A DNA stretch of 64,000 nt from Gordonia westfalica (GCF_900105725.1 NZ_FNLM01000034.1:3410001-3474000), one strand, 5' to 3'; shown: positions 34,306-43,635, counted from the first letter of the stretch. Notes: generated by a model from the letters alone, not told the origin. Numbers and translations: made by a program.

Positions 34306-35397
34306 CTAGTGTCCTGAGTCATTAATTCGTGTGCAGTAGTGGGCGATGGAGTCGAGGATCTGGTCAGCGGTCTTGACCCACACGTAGGGGCGGGGGTTGT
34401 CGTTCCAGGTCTCGATCCACGCTCTGATGTCGGCATTGAGTGCTCGTACGGTGCGGTGGGTGGAGCGTTGGAGTTTCTTGGTGGTCAGTTCGGCGAACCA
34501 GCGTTCGACGAGGTTCATCCAGGATGAGCTGGTGGGGGTGAAGTGGACAACAAACCGCGGGTGCGCGGTCAGCCATCGCTTGACCGCGGGTGTCTTGTGG
34601 GTGGAGGCATTGTCCATGACCAGGTGGACGTCGAGCTCGTCGGGTACCTCGGCGTCGATCTTGCGGAGGAATCCGATGAATTCCGTTGCGCGATGCCGTG
34701 AGTGAAGCGAACCGATGACTTTGCCCGACGCGATGTCCAACGCCGCGTACAGGCTGGAGGTGCCGTTGCGCACGTAGTCGTGGCTGGCCCGTTGCGGGGT
34801 GCCCGGGAGCATGGGAAAGATCGGCTGGGTGCGATCGAGCGCTTGGATCTGGGTCTTCTCGTCAACGCAGAGCACCAGGGCACGTTCGGGTGGGTTCATG
34901 TAGAGCCCGACGACGTCGCGGACCTTTTCGGTGAACATGGGATCTTTCGACAGCTTCCACGAATCCTGTTTGTGTGGAGCCAATCCGAACGCTCTCCATA
35001 CACGCGAAACAGTTGACTGCGACATGTCGAGATGCTCAGCCATCGACCGAGTCGACCAGTGTGTCGCATTCTTCGGAGTGGTCTCGAGAGTTGCGGTGAT
35101 CAGGTCTTTGATCTGCTCGTCGCCGACGGTTCGAGGTCGCCCGGGCCGGGGTTCGTCGAGCAACCCCTCGCAGCGGTGCTCGACGAACCGGCCTCGCCAT
35201 CGCCGCACGGTACCTCGGTTGAGGCCGAGTCGTTGTGCCACTTCGGTATTCGACCCGCCATCTGCGGCAGCGAGAACGATTCGTGATCGCATCGCCAAAC
35301 CCGAGGCCGTCGTTCGCCGACGCGCCCACCCTTCGAGCTCACGGCGCTCGTCATCGGTCAGAACAATATCCACTGCTCGCGGACCCCGGGTTGCCAT
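34306..35397 (-). CDS. IS630-family transposase
   Basis: About 363 aa. N-terminal helix-turn-helix (TEVAQRLGLNRGTVRRW), then DDE catalytic domain: LVLCVDEKTQ, HLVMDNASTH and SSWMNLVERWF supply Asp, Asp and Glu. ATG 35397 (MATRGPRAV) is the usual start; TTG 35412 is possible. The frame runs to the last base of the element, and its stop codon TAG is made of the duplicated target TA plus the next chromosomal base. Confidence 0.93.
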   Translation of the reverse strand: MATRGPRAVDIVLTDDERRELEGWARRRTTASGLAMRSRIVLAAADGGSNTEVAQRLGLNRGTVRRWRGRFVEHRCEGLLDEPRPGRPRTVGDEQIKDLITATLETTPKNATHWSTRSMAEHLDMSQSTVSRVWRAFGLAPHKQDSWKLSKDPMFTEKVRDVVGLYMNPPERALVLCVDEKTQIQALDRTQPIFPMLPGTPQRASHDYVRNGTSSLYAALDIASGKVIGSLHSRHRATEFIGFLRKIDAEVPDELDVHLVMDNASTHKTPAVKRWLTAHPRFVVHFTPTSSSWMNLVERWFAELTTKKLQRSTHRTVRALNADIRAWIETWNDNPRPYVWVKTADQILDSIAHYCTRINDSGH

Positions 35398-35440
35398 TCC
35401 CCAGTCTATCAACCGAATGACAATTAATGACTCAGGACAC
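34309..35440. mobile_element. IS630-family insertion sequence
   Basis: 1132 bp. Perfect 19-bp terminal inverted repeats GTGTCCTGAGTCATTAATT (34309-34327) and its complement (35422-35440), flanked by a TA duplication (34307-34308 and 35441-35442), the target specificity of IS630/Tc1 elements. One transposase gene. The perfect ends and intact catalytic motifs suggest a recent, possibly active, copy. Confidence 0.95.
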
Positions 35441-36708
35441 TAGGCCATCGCGGCCTGCCGGCGCCCGCGCGCACCGTCGACCACCACATACACGGCGGTG
35501 ACCACCGCGATCGTCCCGGCACCGAGTACGAGGGCGGCGTATCCGAACGCACCCACCACGACCCCGGCCAGCGCACCCGCCCCGGCTCCGGCGAGGCTCA
35601 TCGAGGTGTCCGAGACACCCTGTGCAGCAGCACGTCTGGTGACCTCTACGGCGTCGGTCAGCAGGGTCGACGCCGCGACCGTGGACGCCGACCACCCGAT
35701 GCCGAGCAGGACCAGTGCGGCGACCAGACCGGCCTGGGAGTCGACGAACACGAAGCCGACGATGCAACTGACGACGAGAACGGCCTGACCGACGAGGATG
35801 ACCGGAACTCTTCCAGCACGGTCGGCGAGGATGCCCATCAGCGGTGAGAGCGCGAACATCCCGGCGATGTGGGCGCTGATCGAGAGCCCGACAAGCGTCA
35901 CCGACGCGCCACCGTGGTGCAGGTGAACGGGCGTCAGCGCCATGACACCGACCATCACCGCATGCGCCGAGACGACCGCCGCCAACGCCGCTCGGGCGGC
36001 GGGTGATTGCATGATCGCCGAAAGCCCCTCCGCCAGAGACGGTCTCGATGTCGATTCGGAAATACCACGATACGCTTCCACGAGCGGGTCGGGCCGCAGA
36101 CCGACGAGGAGCACGGCTGCCGCACACAGGCATCCGACGGCGCCCAACAGGAACGGCCCCGCCATGTCCGCCATCCCGACCCGACTCGCGACGCTCGCCC
36201 CGAGCGGAACCAGCGCGGGACCGACGACGGCGCCGACCATCGTCATCCAGACCACGAGCGACAGGTCTCGACCCCGCGTCTCCGGCGCGGCCAGGTCCGT
36301 CGCCGCGAACCGGGCCTGAAGGCTGACCGCCGTCCCCGATCCGAGCGCGATCATCCCCGCGAGCATCAGCAGGAACCAGCCGCGGTCCACGGCGAAGGCC
36401 ACGATCAGCGCGCCGGTCGCGGCGACCATCAGCCCGGTGGCGAGCGCGGGTCTCCGACCGCGCGCCGACGCCAGCGCCGCGAGCGGCAGCCCGGCTGCTG
36501 CCGCGCCGAGCGTCAACACCGTGGCCGGCAACCCGGCCAGCGACTCGGTCCCGGACAGCTCCTCACCGATGATCGCGCCCAGTGCCAGGGCACCGCCCAT
36601 CGAGACGCCTCCCAGCACCTGAACCAGGCACAGCAGGACGACGGTGCGACGCTGGATCGCGACGCGCGTCGAGTCGGCGGCGGACTCGGTGGAGGCGTTC
36701 ACCCCCAC
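35440..36708 (-). CDS. major facilitator superfamily transporter
   Basis: 422 aa with 12 hydrophobic segments. MFS loop motifs: ARGRRPALATG after helix 2 and LADRAGRVPVILVG after helix 8. Probably a proton-driven drug or metabolite exporter; substrate unknown. GTG start with GGGAG upstream. The IS630 element sits exactly in its stop codon and rebuilds TAG, so the protein is unchanged. Confidence 0.88.
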   Translation of the reverse strand: MGVNASTESAADSTRVAIQRRTVVLLCLVQVLGGVSMGGALALGAIIGEELSGTESLAGLPATVLTLGAAAAGLPLAALASARGRRPALATGLMVAATGALIVAFAVDRGWFLLMLAGMIALGSGTAVSLQARFAATDLAAPETRGRDLSLVVWMTMVGAVVGPALVPLGASVASRVGMADMAGPFLLGAVGCLCAAAVLLVGLRPDPLVEAYRGISESTSRPSLAEGLSAIMQSPAARAALAAVVSAHAVMVGVMALTPVHLHHGGASVTLVGLSISAHIAGMFALSPLMGILADRAGRVPVILVGQAVLVVSCIVGFVFVDSQAGLVAALVLLGIGWSASTVAASTLLTDAVEVTRRAAAQGVSDTSMSLAGAGAGALAGVVVGAFGYAALVLGAGTIAVVTAVYVVVDGARGRRQAAMA

Positions 36709-36762
36709 AGCATCTCCCGTTCCGGCCCGGCACCGCCACGCCTTTTCGCCTGCGCACGTGGA

Positions 36763-37524
36763 TCAGTCGGTGATCAGGTCGTACCCCAACTTCCCGACCA
36801 TCACCACGACGACGGCCAGGAGCACCCACCGCACGAACGAACTACCGCGCCCGATGGCCATGTGCGAGCCGATCTGGGCGCCGACGATGTTGGCGACGGC
36901 CAGTCCGAGACCCAAGAGCCACAGCACATTTCCCTGGAGCCCGAACACCGTCAGCGCCCCTAGGTTGGTACCGGTGTTGATGACCTTGGCCATCGCCGAA
37001 CTCTCCAGGAAGGAAGTCCCCACCAGAGCGGTCAGGCTGATGATGAGGAAGGTCCCGGTCCCGGGCCCCATGACGCCGTCGTAGAAGGCGATCACGACGC
37101 CGGCGATGACCAGTCCGGCGATCGTCGACAGACGCGATCGCGGTCCCGTCGACGCGTCACCGCCGAAACCGGGGTTCAGCGCGACGAAGAGCCCGACGCC
37201 GACGAGCATCACCAGCACGATCGGCGTGAAGATCTCCGTCGGCAGCGAGATCGCCACCAGCGCACCGAGAGCCGAGAACACGAGCGCGGCGACGAACACC
37301 GGGATCAGCCTGCGCAGGTCGATGCGCACGTGCCGCACGTAGCGCCAGGCCGCCGACGCGGTACCGAAGACCGCGGCGAGCTTGTTGGTGCCGAGCGCCG
37401 TCGCCGTCGGCAGGCCGGGTTGCGCGATCAGCATCGCGGGGATCAACACCAGTCCCCCGCCGCCGACCACGGCGTCGACCCATCCGGCAGCTGCGGCCGC
37501 GACGATCAGTAGCGCGACGTCCAA
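36763..37524 (-). CDS. TSUP/TauE-SafE family permease
   Basis: 253 aa with seven to eight membrane segments and the family opening AGWVDAVVGGGGLVLIP and ATALGTNKLAAVFGT. Exports or imports sulfite/sulfonate-type anions by family knowledge. The only start giving the full first helix is TTG 37524, with a poor ribosome-binding site. It lies 7 nt after the RidA stop, so it is probably the end of a DUF4177-ridA-TSUP operon. Confidence 0.8.
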   Translation of the reverse strand: MDVALLIVAAAAAGWVDAVVGGGGLVLIPAMLIAQPGLPTATALGTNKLAAVFGTASAAWRYVRHVRIDLRRLIPVFVAALVFSALGALVAISLPTEIFTPIVLVMLVGVGLFVALNPGFGGDASTGPRSRLSTIAGLVIAGVVIAFYDGVMGPGTGTFLIISLTALVGTSFLESSAMAKVINTGTNLGALTVFGLQGNVLWLLGLGLAVANIVGAQIGSHMAIGRGSSFVRWVLLAVVVVMVGKLGYDLITD

Positions 37525-37531
37525 ACCGGCG

Positions 37532-38005
37532 TCAGGCCACTTCGACGATCAGTTCCACCTCGACCGGCGCACCGAGCGGGAGCTCGGCGACACCGACGGC
37601 CGAACGAGCGTGCACGCCCGCGTCCCCGAAGATCTCGCCCAACACGTCCGATGCGCCGTTGATGACCTTCGGCTGTCCGGTGAAGCCCGGCGCCGACGCG
37701 ACGAAGCCGACCACCTTGACGATGCGCACGACCGAGTCGATTCCGACCAGCGCATGCACGGCGGCGAGCGCGTTCAACGCGCACGCACGGGCCGCGGCGG
37801 TGGCCTCATCCGGACGCACGACGCCCTCGGCGCCGTCGGACACCTTGCCGTGGACCGAGAGTTCGCCGTTGACGACCGGGAGCTGACCCGAGGTGTAGAC
37901 GAGGTTTCCGGTGCGCACGGCCGGCGTGTAACTCGCCACCGGAGGCACCACGTCGGGCAGCGCGATGCCGAGCTCGGCGAGTCGATCTGTCCAGGTCGCT
38001 GCCAT
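37532..38005 (-). CDS. RidA/YjgF-family protein
   Basis: 157 aa, trimeric chorismate-mutase-like fold. LVYTSGQLPV and VKVVGFVASAPGF are typical, but the usual catalytic Arg context of archetypal RidA (CxxR) is not evident near the end, so it belongs to one of the Rid subfamilies (Rv3678c position) rather than certain imine deaminases. Two nt after the DUF4177 stop. Confidence 0.85.
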   Translation of the reverse strand: MAATWTDRLAELGIALPDVVPPVASYTPAVRTGNLVYTSGQLPVVNGELSVHGKVSDGAEGVVRPDEATAAARACALNALAAVHALVGIDSVVRIVKVVGFVASAPGFTGQPKVINGASDVLGEIFGDAGVHARSAVGVAELPLGAPVEVELIVEVA

Positions 38006-38007
38006 GT

Positions 38008-38172
38008 TCAGCCCTTCGGTCGCTTCAGGTAGGCGACGTGCTGCTCACCGGTCGGGCCGGGCAGCACCGACACCAGTTCCCAGCCGTCGGCACCCCACTG
38101 ATCGAGGATCTGTTTGGTCGCATGCGTCAGCAGCGGCACCGTCACGTATTCCCAGGCGGTCACTTCACTCAT
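38008..38172 (-). CDS. DUF4177 mini-protein
   Basis: 54 aa, too short for most gene finders. Reads MSEVTAWEYVTVPLLTHATK in the first 20 residues, then a WGADGWELVSVLP segment characteristic of DUF4177, and ends YLKRPKG. Start ATG 38172 lies 6 nt after TAGGGT, so leaderless; ridA starts 2 nt past the stop. Function unknown; conserved next to ridA in this order. Confidence 0.85.
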   Translation of the reverse strand: MSEVTAWEYVTVPLLTHATKQILDQWGADGWELVSVLPGPTGEQHVAYLKRPKG

Positions 38173-38178
38173 GGACTC

Positions 38179-38184
38179 ACCCTA
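38179..38184 (-). promoter_or_regulatory. -10 box, leaderless promoter of DUF4177-ridA
   Basis: TAGGGT on the minus strand, 6 nt before ATG 38172. Divergent from the promoter at 38204. Confidence 0.65.
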
Positions 38185-38203
38185 TCTGCCGACCATCAAT
38201 GGA

Positions 38204-38209
38204 TAAGGT
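38204..38209 (+). promoter_or_regulatory. -10 box, leaderless promoter of the Get3-like operon
   Basis: TAAGGT, 6 nt before GTG 38216. Only 19 nt separate it from the opposing -10 box, so the two promoters overlap. Confidence 0.65.
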
Positions 38210-38215
38210 GTTGCG

Positions 38216-39286
38216 GTGGCCAATGAACAGGGCTCACGTTCCGGGGCGGGGGAAGGTCTCGATTCCGGCGTGACAGACAAGTCTTCAGTCACTGTCGACA
38301 ACGAGTGGCCGGACGCGGCATCGCGCGCCCGGTTGCACTTCGTATCGGGCAAGGGCGGAACGGGTAAGACGACCATCGCGGCAGCACTCGCACTCGCGCT
38401 CGCCGCCGACGGCAAGAAGGTTCTCCTGGTGGAGACCGAGGGGCGGCAGGGTATCGCGCAGCTCTTCGACATCCCGCCGCTGCCGCCGACCGACACCAAG
38501 ATCGCGACCGCCGAGGGCGGCGGCGAGGTGTCGGCGCTCGCCGTCGACATCGAGCACGCACTGCTCGAATACCTCGACATGTTCTACAACCTCGGCTTCG
38601 CCGGCCGGGCGATGAAGCGCATCGGCGCCATCGACTTCGTGACCACAGTGGCACCGGGCCTGCGCGACGTGCTGCTCACCGGCAAGATCAAAGAGCGCAT
38701 CATCCACACCGACAAGCAGGGCAACCGCGTGTACGACGCGGTGGTCGTCGACGCACCGCCGACCGGCCGGATCGGCAACTTCCTCGACGTCACCCAGGCG
38801 ATGGCCGACCTCGCCAAGACCGGTCCGATCCGCAATCAGAGCGAGGGCGTCGTCCGCCTGCTGCATTCCGAGGAGACCGTCGTCCACCTCGTGACGCTGC
38901 TCGAGGCGATGCCGATCCAGGAGACCATCGAGGCGATCGAGGAGCTGCGCGGCAAGAACCTCAACCTCGGCAGCCTCATCATCAACCGGGTCAGTGCACC
39001 GCACCTGCCCGCCGACACGATCGACGAGATCGCCGAGGGCCAGATCGACGCCTCGCGTATCGAGGAGAACCTGACGGCCGCCGGCGTGAAGCTCACCGAC
39101 GGCGACCTGTCCGGTCTGCTCACCGAGACCATCGAGCACGCGACCCGCCTGCAGGCGCAACAGATCGCGAAGGCCCAGCTCGACGAGGTGGAACTGCCGA
39201 CGCTCGAGATGCCGTCCCTGGGCGACGGCGTCGACCTCGGTTCCATCTACGAGCTGGCCAACCTTCTCCAGAAAGCGGGTGCGTGA
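38216..39286 (+). CDS. ArsA/Get3-like ATPase (Rv3679-like)
   Basis: 356 aa. Deviant Walker A ([10 protein letters not shown]) with signature Lys, switch I/II ([14 protein letters not shown]) as in ArsA/Get3 ATPases. In M. tuberculosis the two adjacent proteins form a Get3-like complex. Metal-binding cysteines of ArsA are absent, so not an arsenite pump. Leaderless GTG start. Stop overlaps the next start by 1 nt. Confidence 0.88.
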   Translation: MANEQGSRSGAGEGLDSGVTDKSSVTVDNEWPDAASRARLHFVSGKGGTGKTTIAAALALALAADGKKVLLVETEGRQGIAQLFDIPPLPPTDTKIATAEGGGEVSALAVDIEHALLEYLDMFYNLGFAGRAMKRIGAIDFVTTVAPGLRDVLLTGKIKERIIHTDKQGNRVYDAVVVDAPPTGRIGNFLDVTQAMADLAKTGPIRNQSEGVVRLLHSEETVVHLVTLLEAMPIQETIEAIEELRGKNLNLGSLIINRVSAPHLPADTIDEIAEGQIDASRIEENLTAAGVKLTDGDLSGLLTETIEHATRLQAQQIAKAQLDEVELPTLEMPSLGDGVDLGSIYELANLLQKAGA

Positions 39287-40380
39287 TGCCACTCGACCTC
39301 AAGATGGGGGCGGTGCTGACCGACCCCGCGACCCGCGTCGTCATCTGTTGCGGAGCCGGCGGCGTCGGCAAGACCACGACCGCGGCCGCGATGGCGATGT
39401 ACGCCGCCGAGCAGGGACGCACCGTCGCGGTCCTCACCATCGACCCGGCCAAGCGTCTCGCCCAGTCACTCGGGATGTCCGAACTCACCAACGAGCCGCA
39501 GCCCGTGCCGATCGACGGCAAGGGCACGCTCGACGCGATGATGCTCGACATGCGGCGCACCTTCGACGAGATGGTGCTCGAGTACTCCACTCCCGAACGC
39601 GCCGAGGCGATCATGCAGAACGCCTTCTATCAGACGGTCGCGTCGTCGTTCTCCGGCACGCAGGAGTACATGGCGATGGAGAAGCTCGGCAAGCTGCTCG
39701 AGCAGGATCACTGGGATCTCATCGTCGTCGACACCCCGCCCTCCCGGAACGCCCTCGACTTCCTCGACGCACCACAGCGTCTCGGTTCGTTCCTGTCGGG
39801 CCGGCTGATGAAGGTGCTGGTCGGCGGCGGACGCGGCGTCGGCCGCATGGTGACCGGCGCGATGAGCCTGGCGATGCGCGGCGTCTCCACCATCATCGGC
39901 GGGGACATGCTGCGCGACGTCGCGATGTTCGTCCAGTCCCTGGACTCGATGTTCGGCGGCTTCCAGGATCGCGCGCTGAAGACCTACGAGCTGCTCAAGC
40001 AGCCCGGTACGCAGTTCGCGGTGGTCGCGGCGGCCGAGGCCGACGCGCTGCGGGAGGCGGCGTTCTTCGTCGACCGGCTGTCGGAGGAGACGATGCCGCT
40101 GGCGGGTCTGATCCTCAACCGGACCCATCCGAACCTGACGTCGATCCACGAAGAGGCGGCGCTGGTGGCACTCGAGTCGGTCACCGACGACCTGACCCGG
40201 GGGGTGCTGCAGATCCACGCCGATCGCGCCGCCACCGGTAAGCGCGAACTCCACTTGCTGCAGCGTTTCACGGCGGCCCATCCGCGGGTCCCGATCGTCG
40301 GGGTCCCGGCGCTGCCGTTCGAGGTCGCGGACGTGACCGCACTCCGCGCCGTCGCGGAGCAGATCACCGGACGTGGCTGA
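39286..40380 (+). CDS. ArsA/Get3-like ATPase (Rv3680-like)
   Basis: 364 aa, paralogue and probable partner of the preceding protein. Walker [14 protein letters not shown]-motif [14 protein letters not shown] and switch [17 protein letters not shown] are intact. Methionine- and Gly-rich middle helices ([17 protein letters not shown]) could form a client-binding groove. Start ATG 39286 (TGATG junction); GTG 39283 is possible. Confidence 0.88.
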   Translation: MPLDLKMGAVLTDPATRVVICCGAGGVGKTTTAAAMAMYAAEQGRTVAVLTIDPAKRLAQSLGMSELTNEPQPVPIDGKGTLDAMMLDMRRTFDEMVLEYSTPERAEAIMQNAFYQTVASSFSGTQEYMAMEKLGKLLEQDHWDLIVVDTPPSRNALDFLDAPQRLGSFLSGRLMKVLVGGGRGVGRMVTGAMSLAMRGVSTIIGGDMLRDVAMFVQSLDSMFGGFQDRALKTYELLKQPGTQFAVVAAAEADALREAAFFVDRLSEETMPLAGLILNRTHPNLTSIHEEAALVALESVTDDLTRGVLQIHADRAATGKRELHLLQRFTAAHPRVPIVGVPALPFEVADVTALRAVAEQITGRG

Positions 40381-40410
40381 GCTCCCTCACCACCGGGAGA
40401 CCGATGGCAA

Positions 40411-40442
40411 TCGGCTCGGCCGACTTTCGCCGGTCGAGCCGA
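40411..40442. terminator. bidirectional hairpin between the ATPase operon and whiB4
   Basis: Stem TCGGCTCGGCCG pairing with CGGTCGAGCCGA (12 bp, one G-T), 8-nt loop, then ATTGCTTT on the plus side. Confidence 0.7.
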
Positions 40443-40472
40443 ATTGCTTTGGCTGAAGAGGTGTCGGGTGGG

Positions 40473-40784
40473 TCAGACCGCGTCGGCGCGCTGGCGGCGG
40501 CGCTGGGCTTCGAAGAACGCCGACCACGAGGTGACCTCGGGGTGCTGGCGCAGGAGCGCGCGACGCTGACGTTCGGTCAGGCCACCCCAGACACCGAATT
40601 CGACGCGGTTGTCTAGGGCGTCGGCACCGCATTCGAGCTGCACCGGGCAGTGCCGGCAGATCGTTGCGGCCTTACGCTGCGCTGCTCCTCTCACGAACAG
40701 GTCGTCGGGGTCTCCTCCTCGGCATCGTGCCCTGGCCACCCAGGCCAGGCGATCTTCTCCGGTAGAAACTGCCGCTGTCGCCAT
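40473..40784 (-). CDS. whiB4: WhiB-family iron-sulfur regulator
   Basis: 103 aa. Four cluster cysteines Cys21-x21-Cys43-x2-Cys46-x5-Cys52, then GVWGGLTERQRR and a short basic tail. WhiB4 in mycobacteria is a redox-sensing nucleoid and antioxidant regulator; assignment rests on both sequence and position (Rv3681c, converging with Rv3680 and divergent from ponA2). Start ATG 40784, preceded by AGGGGTGG. A CRP-like site lies over its -35 region. Confidence 0.93.
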   Translation of the reverse strand: MATAAVSTGEDRLAWVARARCRGGDPDDLFVRGAAQRKAATICRHCPVQLECGADALDNRVEFGVWGGLTERQRRALLRQHPEVTSWSAFFEAQRRRQRADAV

Positions 40785-40846
40785 CCGCCACCCCTACTTG
40801 TCGTGTTCCGCATAGCCCCGAAACCGGGACTCAACTCGCTGCTCAG

Positions 40847-40852
40847 ACCATA
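40847..40852 (-). promoter_or_regulatory. candidate -10 of whiB4
   Basis: TATGGT on the minus strand; start predicted near 40840, giving a leader of about 56 nt. Confidence 0.4.
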
Positions 40853-40864
40853 TTTACAGCCAAC

Positions 40865-40880
40865 TGTTACGTAAGTCACA
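40865..40880. promoter_or_regulatory. CRP-like palindrome upstream of whiB4
   Basis: TGTTACGTAAGTCACA matches TGTGA-N6-TCACA at 9 of 10 positions. Centred about 32 nt upstream of the predicted whiB4 start, over the -35 region, a position suited to repression. It is about 240 nt from the ponA2 start. Confidence 0.45.
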
Positions 40881-41107
40881 TTCTGCACTCAATCTAGGGA
40901 TCTGTGCATGGGTGCGCAACCCCTGGAGCGCAACAAAGTGGGACCACCGTGCAAACTCATCTGATCGGGGGGTTGCATTCACGTTGGTTCGGGGTTGCGC
41001 CGACGCGCCGCCGGCGCCTTCTTCCAGCACGCCGGCAGCGTGTCCAGGCACAACGCACCCAGAGGATCCCGGGGGCGAGGCTGGGCGATGTTCGGCCCGA
41101 TCGCACG

Positions 41108-41113
41108 TATCCT
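41108..41113 (+). promoter_or_regulatory. -10 box, leaderless promoter of ponA2
   Basis: TATCCT, 6 nt before GTG 41120, which is directly followed by an ATG. Confidence 0.6.
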
Positions 41114-41119
41114 GTCGGG

Positions 41120-43573
41120 GTGATGTCGAAGAAACTGTGGTCACTGGCCGGGGCGAGCCTGCTGGCCGGGGTTCTCGTCGCGGGCCTGCTCTATCCGGTG
41201 GCCAGTGGGGTCGGCGTCGTCTCCAACCGGGCGGCCGCGGCAGTCGAGAACGTCTCCTCCGAACTCCTGAACGGCACCTTGCCGGAGGTCACCACCATGA
41301 CCGACGTCAACGGGAAGCCGATCGCAGTGCTGTTCGACCAGTACCGATACCAGGTCGGATACAACGACATCTCGCCCGACATGATCCGCGCGATCATCTC
41401 CGTCGAGGACCGGCGCTTCCTCGAACACGACGGCGTCGACTGGAAGGGCACCATCCGCGCCGCGCTGAAGAACTCGTCGTCGGGTGAGGTCCAGCAGGGT
41501 GCGTCGACGCTCGATCAGCAGTACATCAAGAACTATCAACTACTCGTGCTGGCCCGCACCGAGGCCGACCGCCAGGCCGCCGTCGAGACCACCCCGGCGC
41601 GCAAGCTGCGCGAGGTGCGCATGGCGCTGACGCTCGAGCAGACCCTCATCGACCAGGCCAAGCGCGACAAGGGACTCGACGACGCCGCGGCCAAGCAGGA
41701 GGCGAAGAAGCAGATCGTCACCCGCTATCTGAACGTCGTGCCCTTCGGCAACAACGCCTACGGCATCGAGGCGGCCGCGCAGACGTACTTCGGGATCCCG
41801 GCCAAGGACCTGAAGGTCCAGCAGGCGGCGATGCTGGCCGGCATGGTCCAGTCGAGTTCGGCGCTCAACCCCTACAGCAACGCCGAGGGAACGCTGACCC
41901 GCCGGAACCTCGTGCTGGACACGATGATCGACAACTTCCCCGAACGACGCGCCGAACTGGTGGCGGCCAAGGAGACGCCGCTGGGCGTGCTGCCGAGTCC
42001 GCGGACGCCGACACAGGGTTGTATCGCCGCCGACTCCGAGGGCTTCTTCTGCGACTACGCGCTACAGTTCCTCGCCGAGAACGGCATGTCCCGCAATTCG
42101 GTGCTCCGCGGCGGATTCATCATCCAGACCACCCTCGATCCCGACGTCCAGCGGGCGACGAATCGTGCCGTGAAGGCGCAGGCGAGTCCGACCGCCGACG
42201 GCGTGGCCGACGTGATGAGCACCATCCGCCCCGGCGACAAGTCCCACGACGTGCTGTCGATGGCGTCCAGTCGCAGGTACGGCCTCGACCTCAACGCCGG
42301 CGAGACGATGCAGCCACAACCGTTCTCGATGGTCGGTGACGGTGCGGGCTCGGTGTTCAAGATCTTCACCGTCGCCGCGGCCATGGAGAAGGGGCTCGGT
42401 GCGGGCTCGAGCATCCCGGTCCCCGGTTTCGTCGCCGTGGAGGGCATGGGCAACAGCGCCGGGGCCAACGGCTGCCCGGTCAACGCCTACTGCGTCAAGA
42501 ACGACGGCCGCTACCCGGCTTCGTTGTCGGTGTCCGACGCGCTCGCGCAGTCGCCGAACACCGCGTTCGTCAAGCTGCTGCAGCAGGTCGGCGTGAAGCC
42601 GGCCGTCGACATGGCCGTGCGTCTCGGCCTGCGCTCCTACACGGTGCCCGGCTCGTCGGGTTACGGCGAGAAGAGCATGGCGCAGTACGTCAAGGACGGG
42701 AACTTCGGCTCGTTCACCCTCGGACCGCTGCCGCTCAACGGCCTCGAACTCGCCAACGTGGCCGCGACCATCGCCTCGGGCGGCACCTGGTGTCCGCCCA
42801 ATCCGATCAAGGCGATCAGCCGCGTCAAGCGCGACCAGTACGGCAACCCGGTGATCGGTCCCGACGGACAGCGCGCCCTCACGTCGGTCCCGTTCAACTC
42901 CCCCGGATGCGAGCAGGTCGTCGACAAGGGTCTGGCCGAGACCCTCGCCAATGCACTGAGCAAGGACGACAGGGGTGGCGGCACCGCGGCCGGCGCGGCC
43001 GGTTCCGCCGGCTGGACGCTGCCCATGTCGGGCAAGACGGGTACCACCGAGGCGCACCGCAGCTCCGCGTTCGTCGGCTTCACCAACCAGATCGCCGGTG
43101 CGGCATACGTCTACAGCGACGGCCCCAACCCGCAGGGCGTCTGCAGCAGCCCGCTGCGGTCCTGCTACGACGGTGACCTCTACGGCGGCATGGAACCGGC
43201 GCGCACGTGGTTCCAGGCCATGAAGCCGGTTGCCACCAAGTACGGCCCGGTCCGGCTCCCTCCGATCGACCGCGAGTACTGGAACGGCAGCGACCGCGGA
43301 CGAATCCCCCAGGTCAGCGGGTTGACCGCCAGTGAGGCCACCTCGCGCCTGCAGCGCGCCGGCTTCAAGGTCAACGAGCTGGAAGTCGACAGCGGACGCT
43401 CGAAGGGCACGGTCGTGTTCACCGCGCCGTCGGACTCCGCGATGCCCGGCAGCACCGTGACGATCTACGTCAGCAACGGTCGTCGTGCCGGCGGCAGTGA
43501 CAGCAACGGCCCCACCGAGACCACCGTGGTGGTCCCCGGCGTCGGACCGGTCGTCATCCAACTGCCCGGCTGA
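41120..43573 (+). CDS. ponA2: bifunctional class A penicillin-binding protein
   Basis: 817 aa. One membrane anchor (about 8-30), glycosyltransferase domain with SVEDRRFLEHDGVD (catalytic Glu about 96) and QGASTLDQQYIKN, transpeptidase domain with SVFK (Ser about 411), SPN (about 477) and KTGT (about 637), and one C-terminal PASTA domain (about 729-792). Builds and crosslinks peptidoglycan outside the membrane; the single PASTA and position match Rv3682 (PonA2), linked to heat, acid and stationary survival. The start is the GTG 6 nt after TATCCT or the next ATG. Confidence 0.95.
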   Translation: MMSKKLWSLAGASLLAGVLVAGLLYPVASGVGVVSNRAAAAVENVSSELLNGTLPEVTTMTDVNGKPIAVLFDQYRYQVGYNDISPDMIRAIISVEDRRFLEHDGVDWKGTIRAALKNSSSGEVQQGASTLDQQYIKNYQLLVLARTEADRQAAVETTPARKLREVRMALTLEQTLIDQAKRDKGLDDAAAKQEAKKQIVTRYLNVVPFGNNAYGIEAAAQTYFGIPAKDLKVQQAAMLAGMVQSSSALNPYSNAEGTLTRRNLVLDTMIDNFPERRAELVAAKETPLGVLPSPRTPTQGCIAADSEGFFCDYALQFLAENGMSRNSVLRGGFIIQTTLDPDVQRATNRAVKAQASPTADGVADVMSTIRPGDKSHDVLSMASSRRYGLDLNAGETMQPQPFSMVGDGAGSVFKIFTVAAAMEKGLGAGSSIPVPGFVAVEGMGNSAGANGCPVNAYCVKNDGRYPASLSVSDALAQSPNTAFVKLLQQVGVKPAVDMAVRLGLRSYTVPGSSGYGEKSMAQYVKDGNFGSFTLGPLPLNGLELANVAATIASGGTWCPPNPIKAISRVKRDQYGNPVIGPDGQRALTSVPFNSPGCEQVVDKGLAETLANALSKDDRGGGTAAGAAGSAGWTLPMSGKTGTTEAHRSSAFVGFTNQIAGAAYVYSDGPNPQGVCSSPLRSCYDGDLYGGMEPARTWFQAMKPVATKYGPVRLPPIDREYWNGSDRGRIPQVSGLTASEATSRLQRAGFKVNELEVDSGRSKGTVVFTAPSDSAMPGSTVTIYVSNGRRAGGSDSNGPTETTVVVPGVGPVVIQLPG

Positions 43574-43623
43574 GCCGCGCACCGGAGCGCCGCCGAAGGG
43601 ATGGGCATGCGCTCGGAGGTGCG

Positions 43624-43629
43624 TATTCT
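43624..43629 (+). promoter_or_regulatory. -10 box, leaderless promoter of the phosphoesterase
   Basis: TATTCT, 6 nt before ATG 43636. Confidence 0.6.
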
Positions 43630-43635
43630 GAACAG

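Larger units (their letters stand above)
40785..41119. other. whiB4/ponA2 divergent intergenic region
   Basis: 335 nt without a supported gene, holding the whiB4 and ponA2 promoters and a CRP-like site. The frame that runs in from 40904 is an extension of ponA2 with an unlikely composition. Confidence 0.55.

Noticed and set aside
40904..41119. An N-terminal extension of PonA2 of about 72 residues
   Set aside because: Composition is unlike the protein, it crosses the promoter region, and the -10 box points to GTG 41120.
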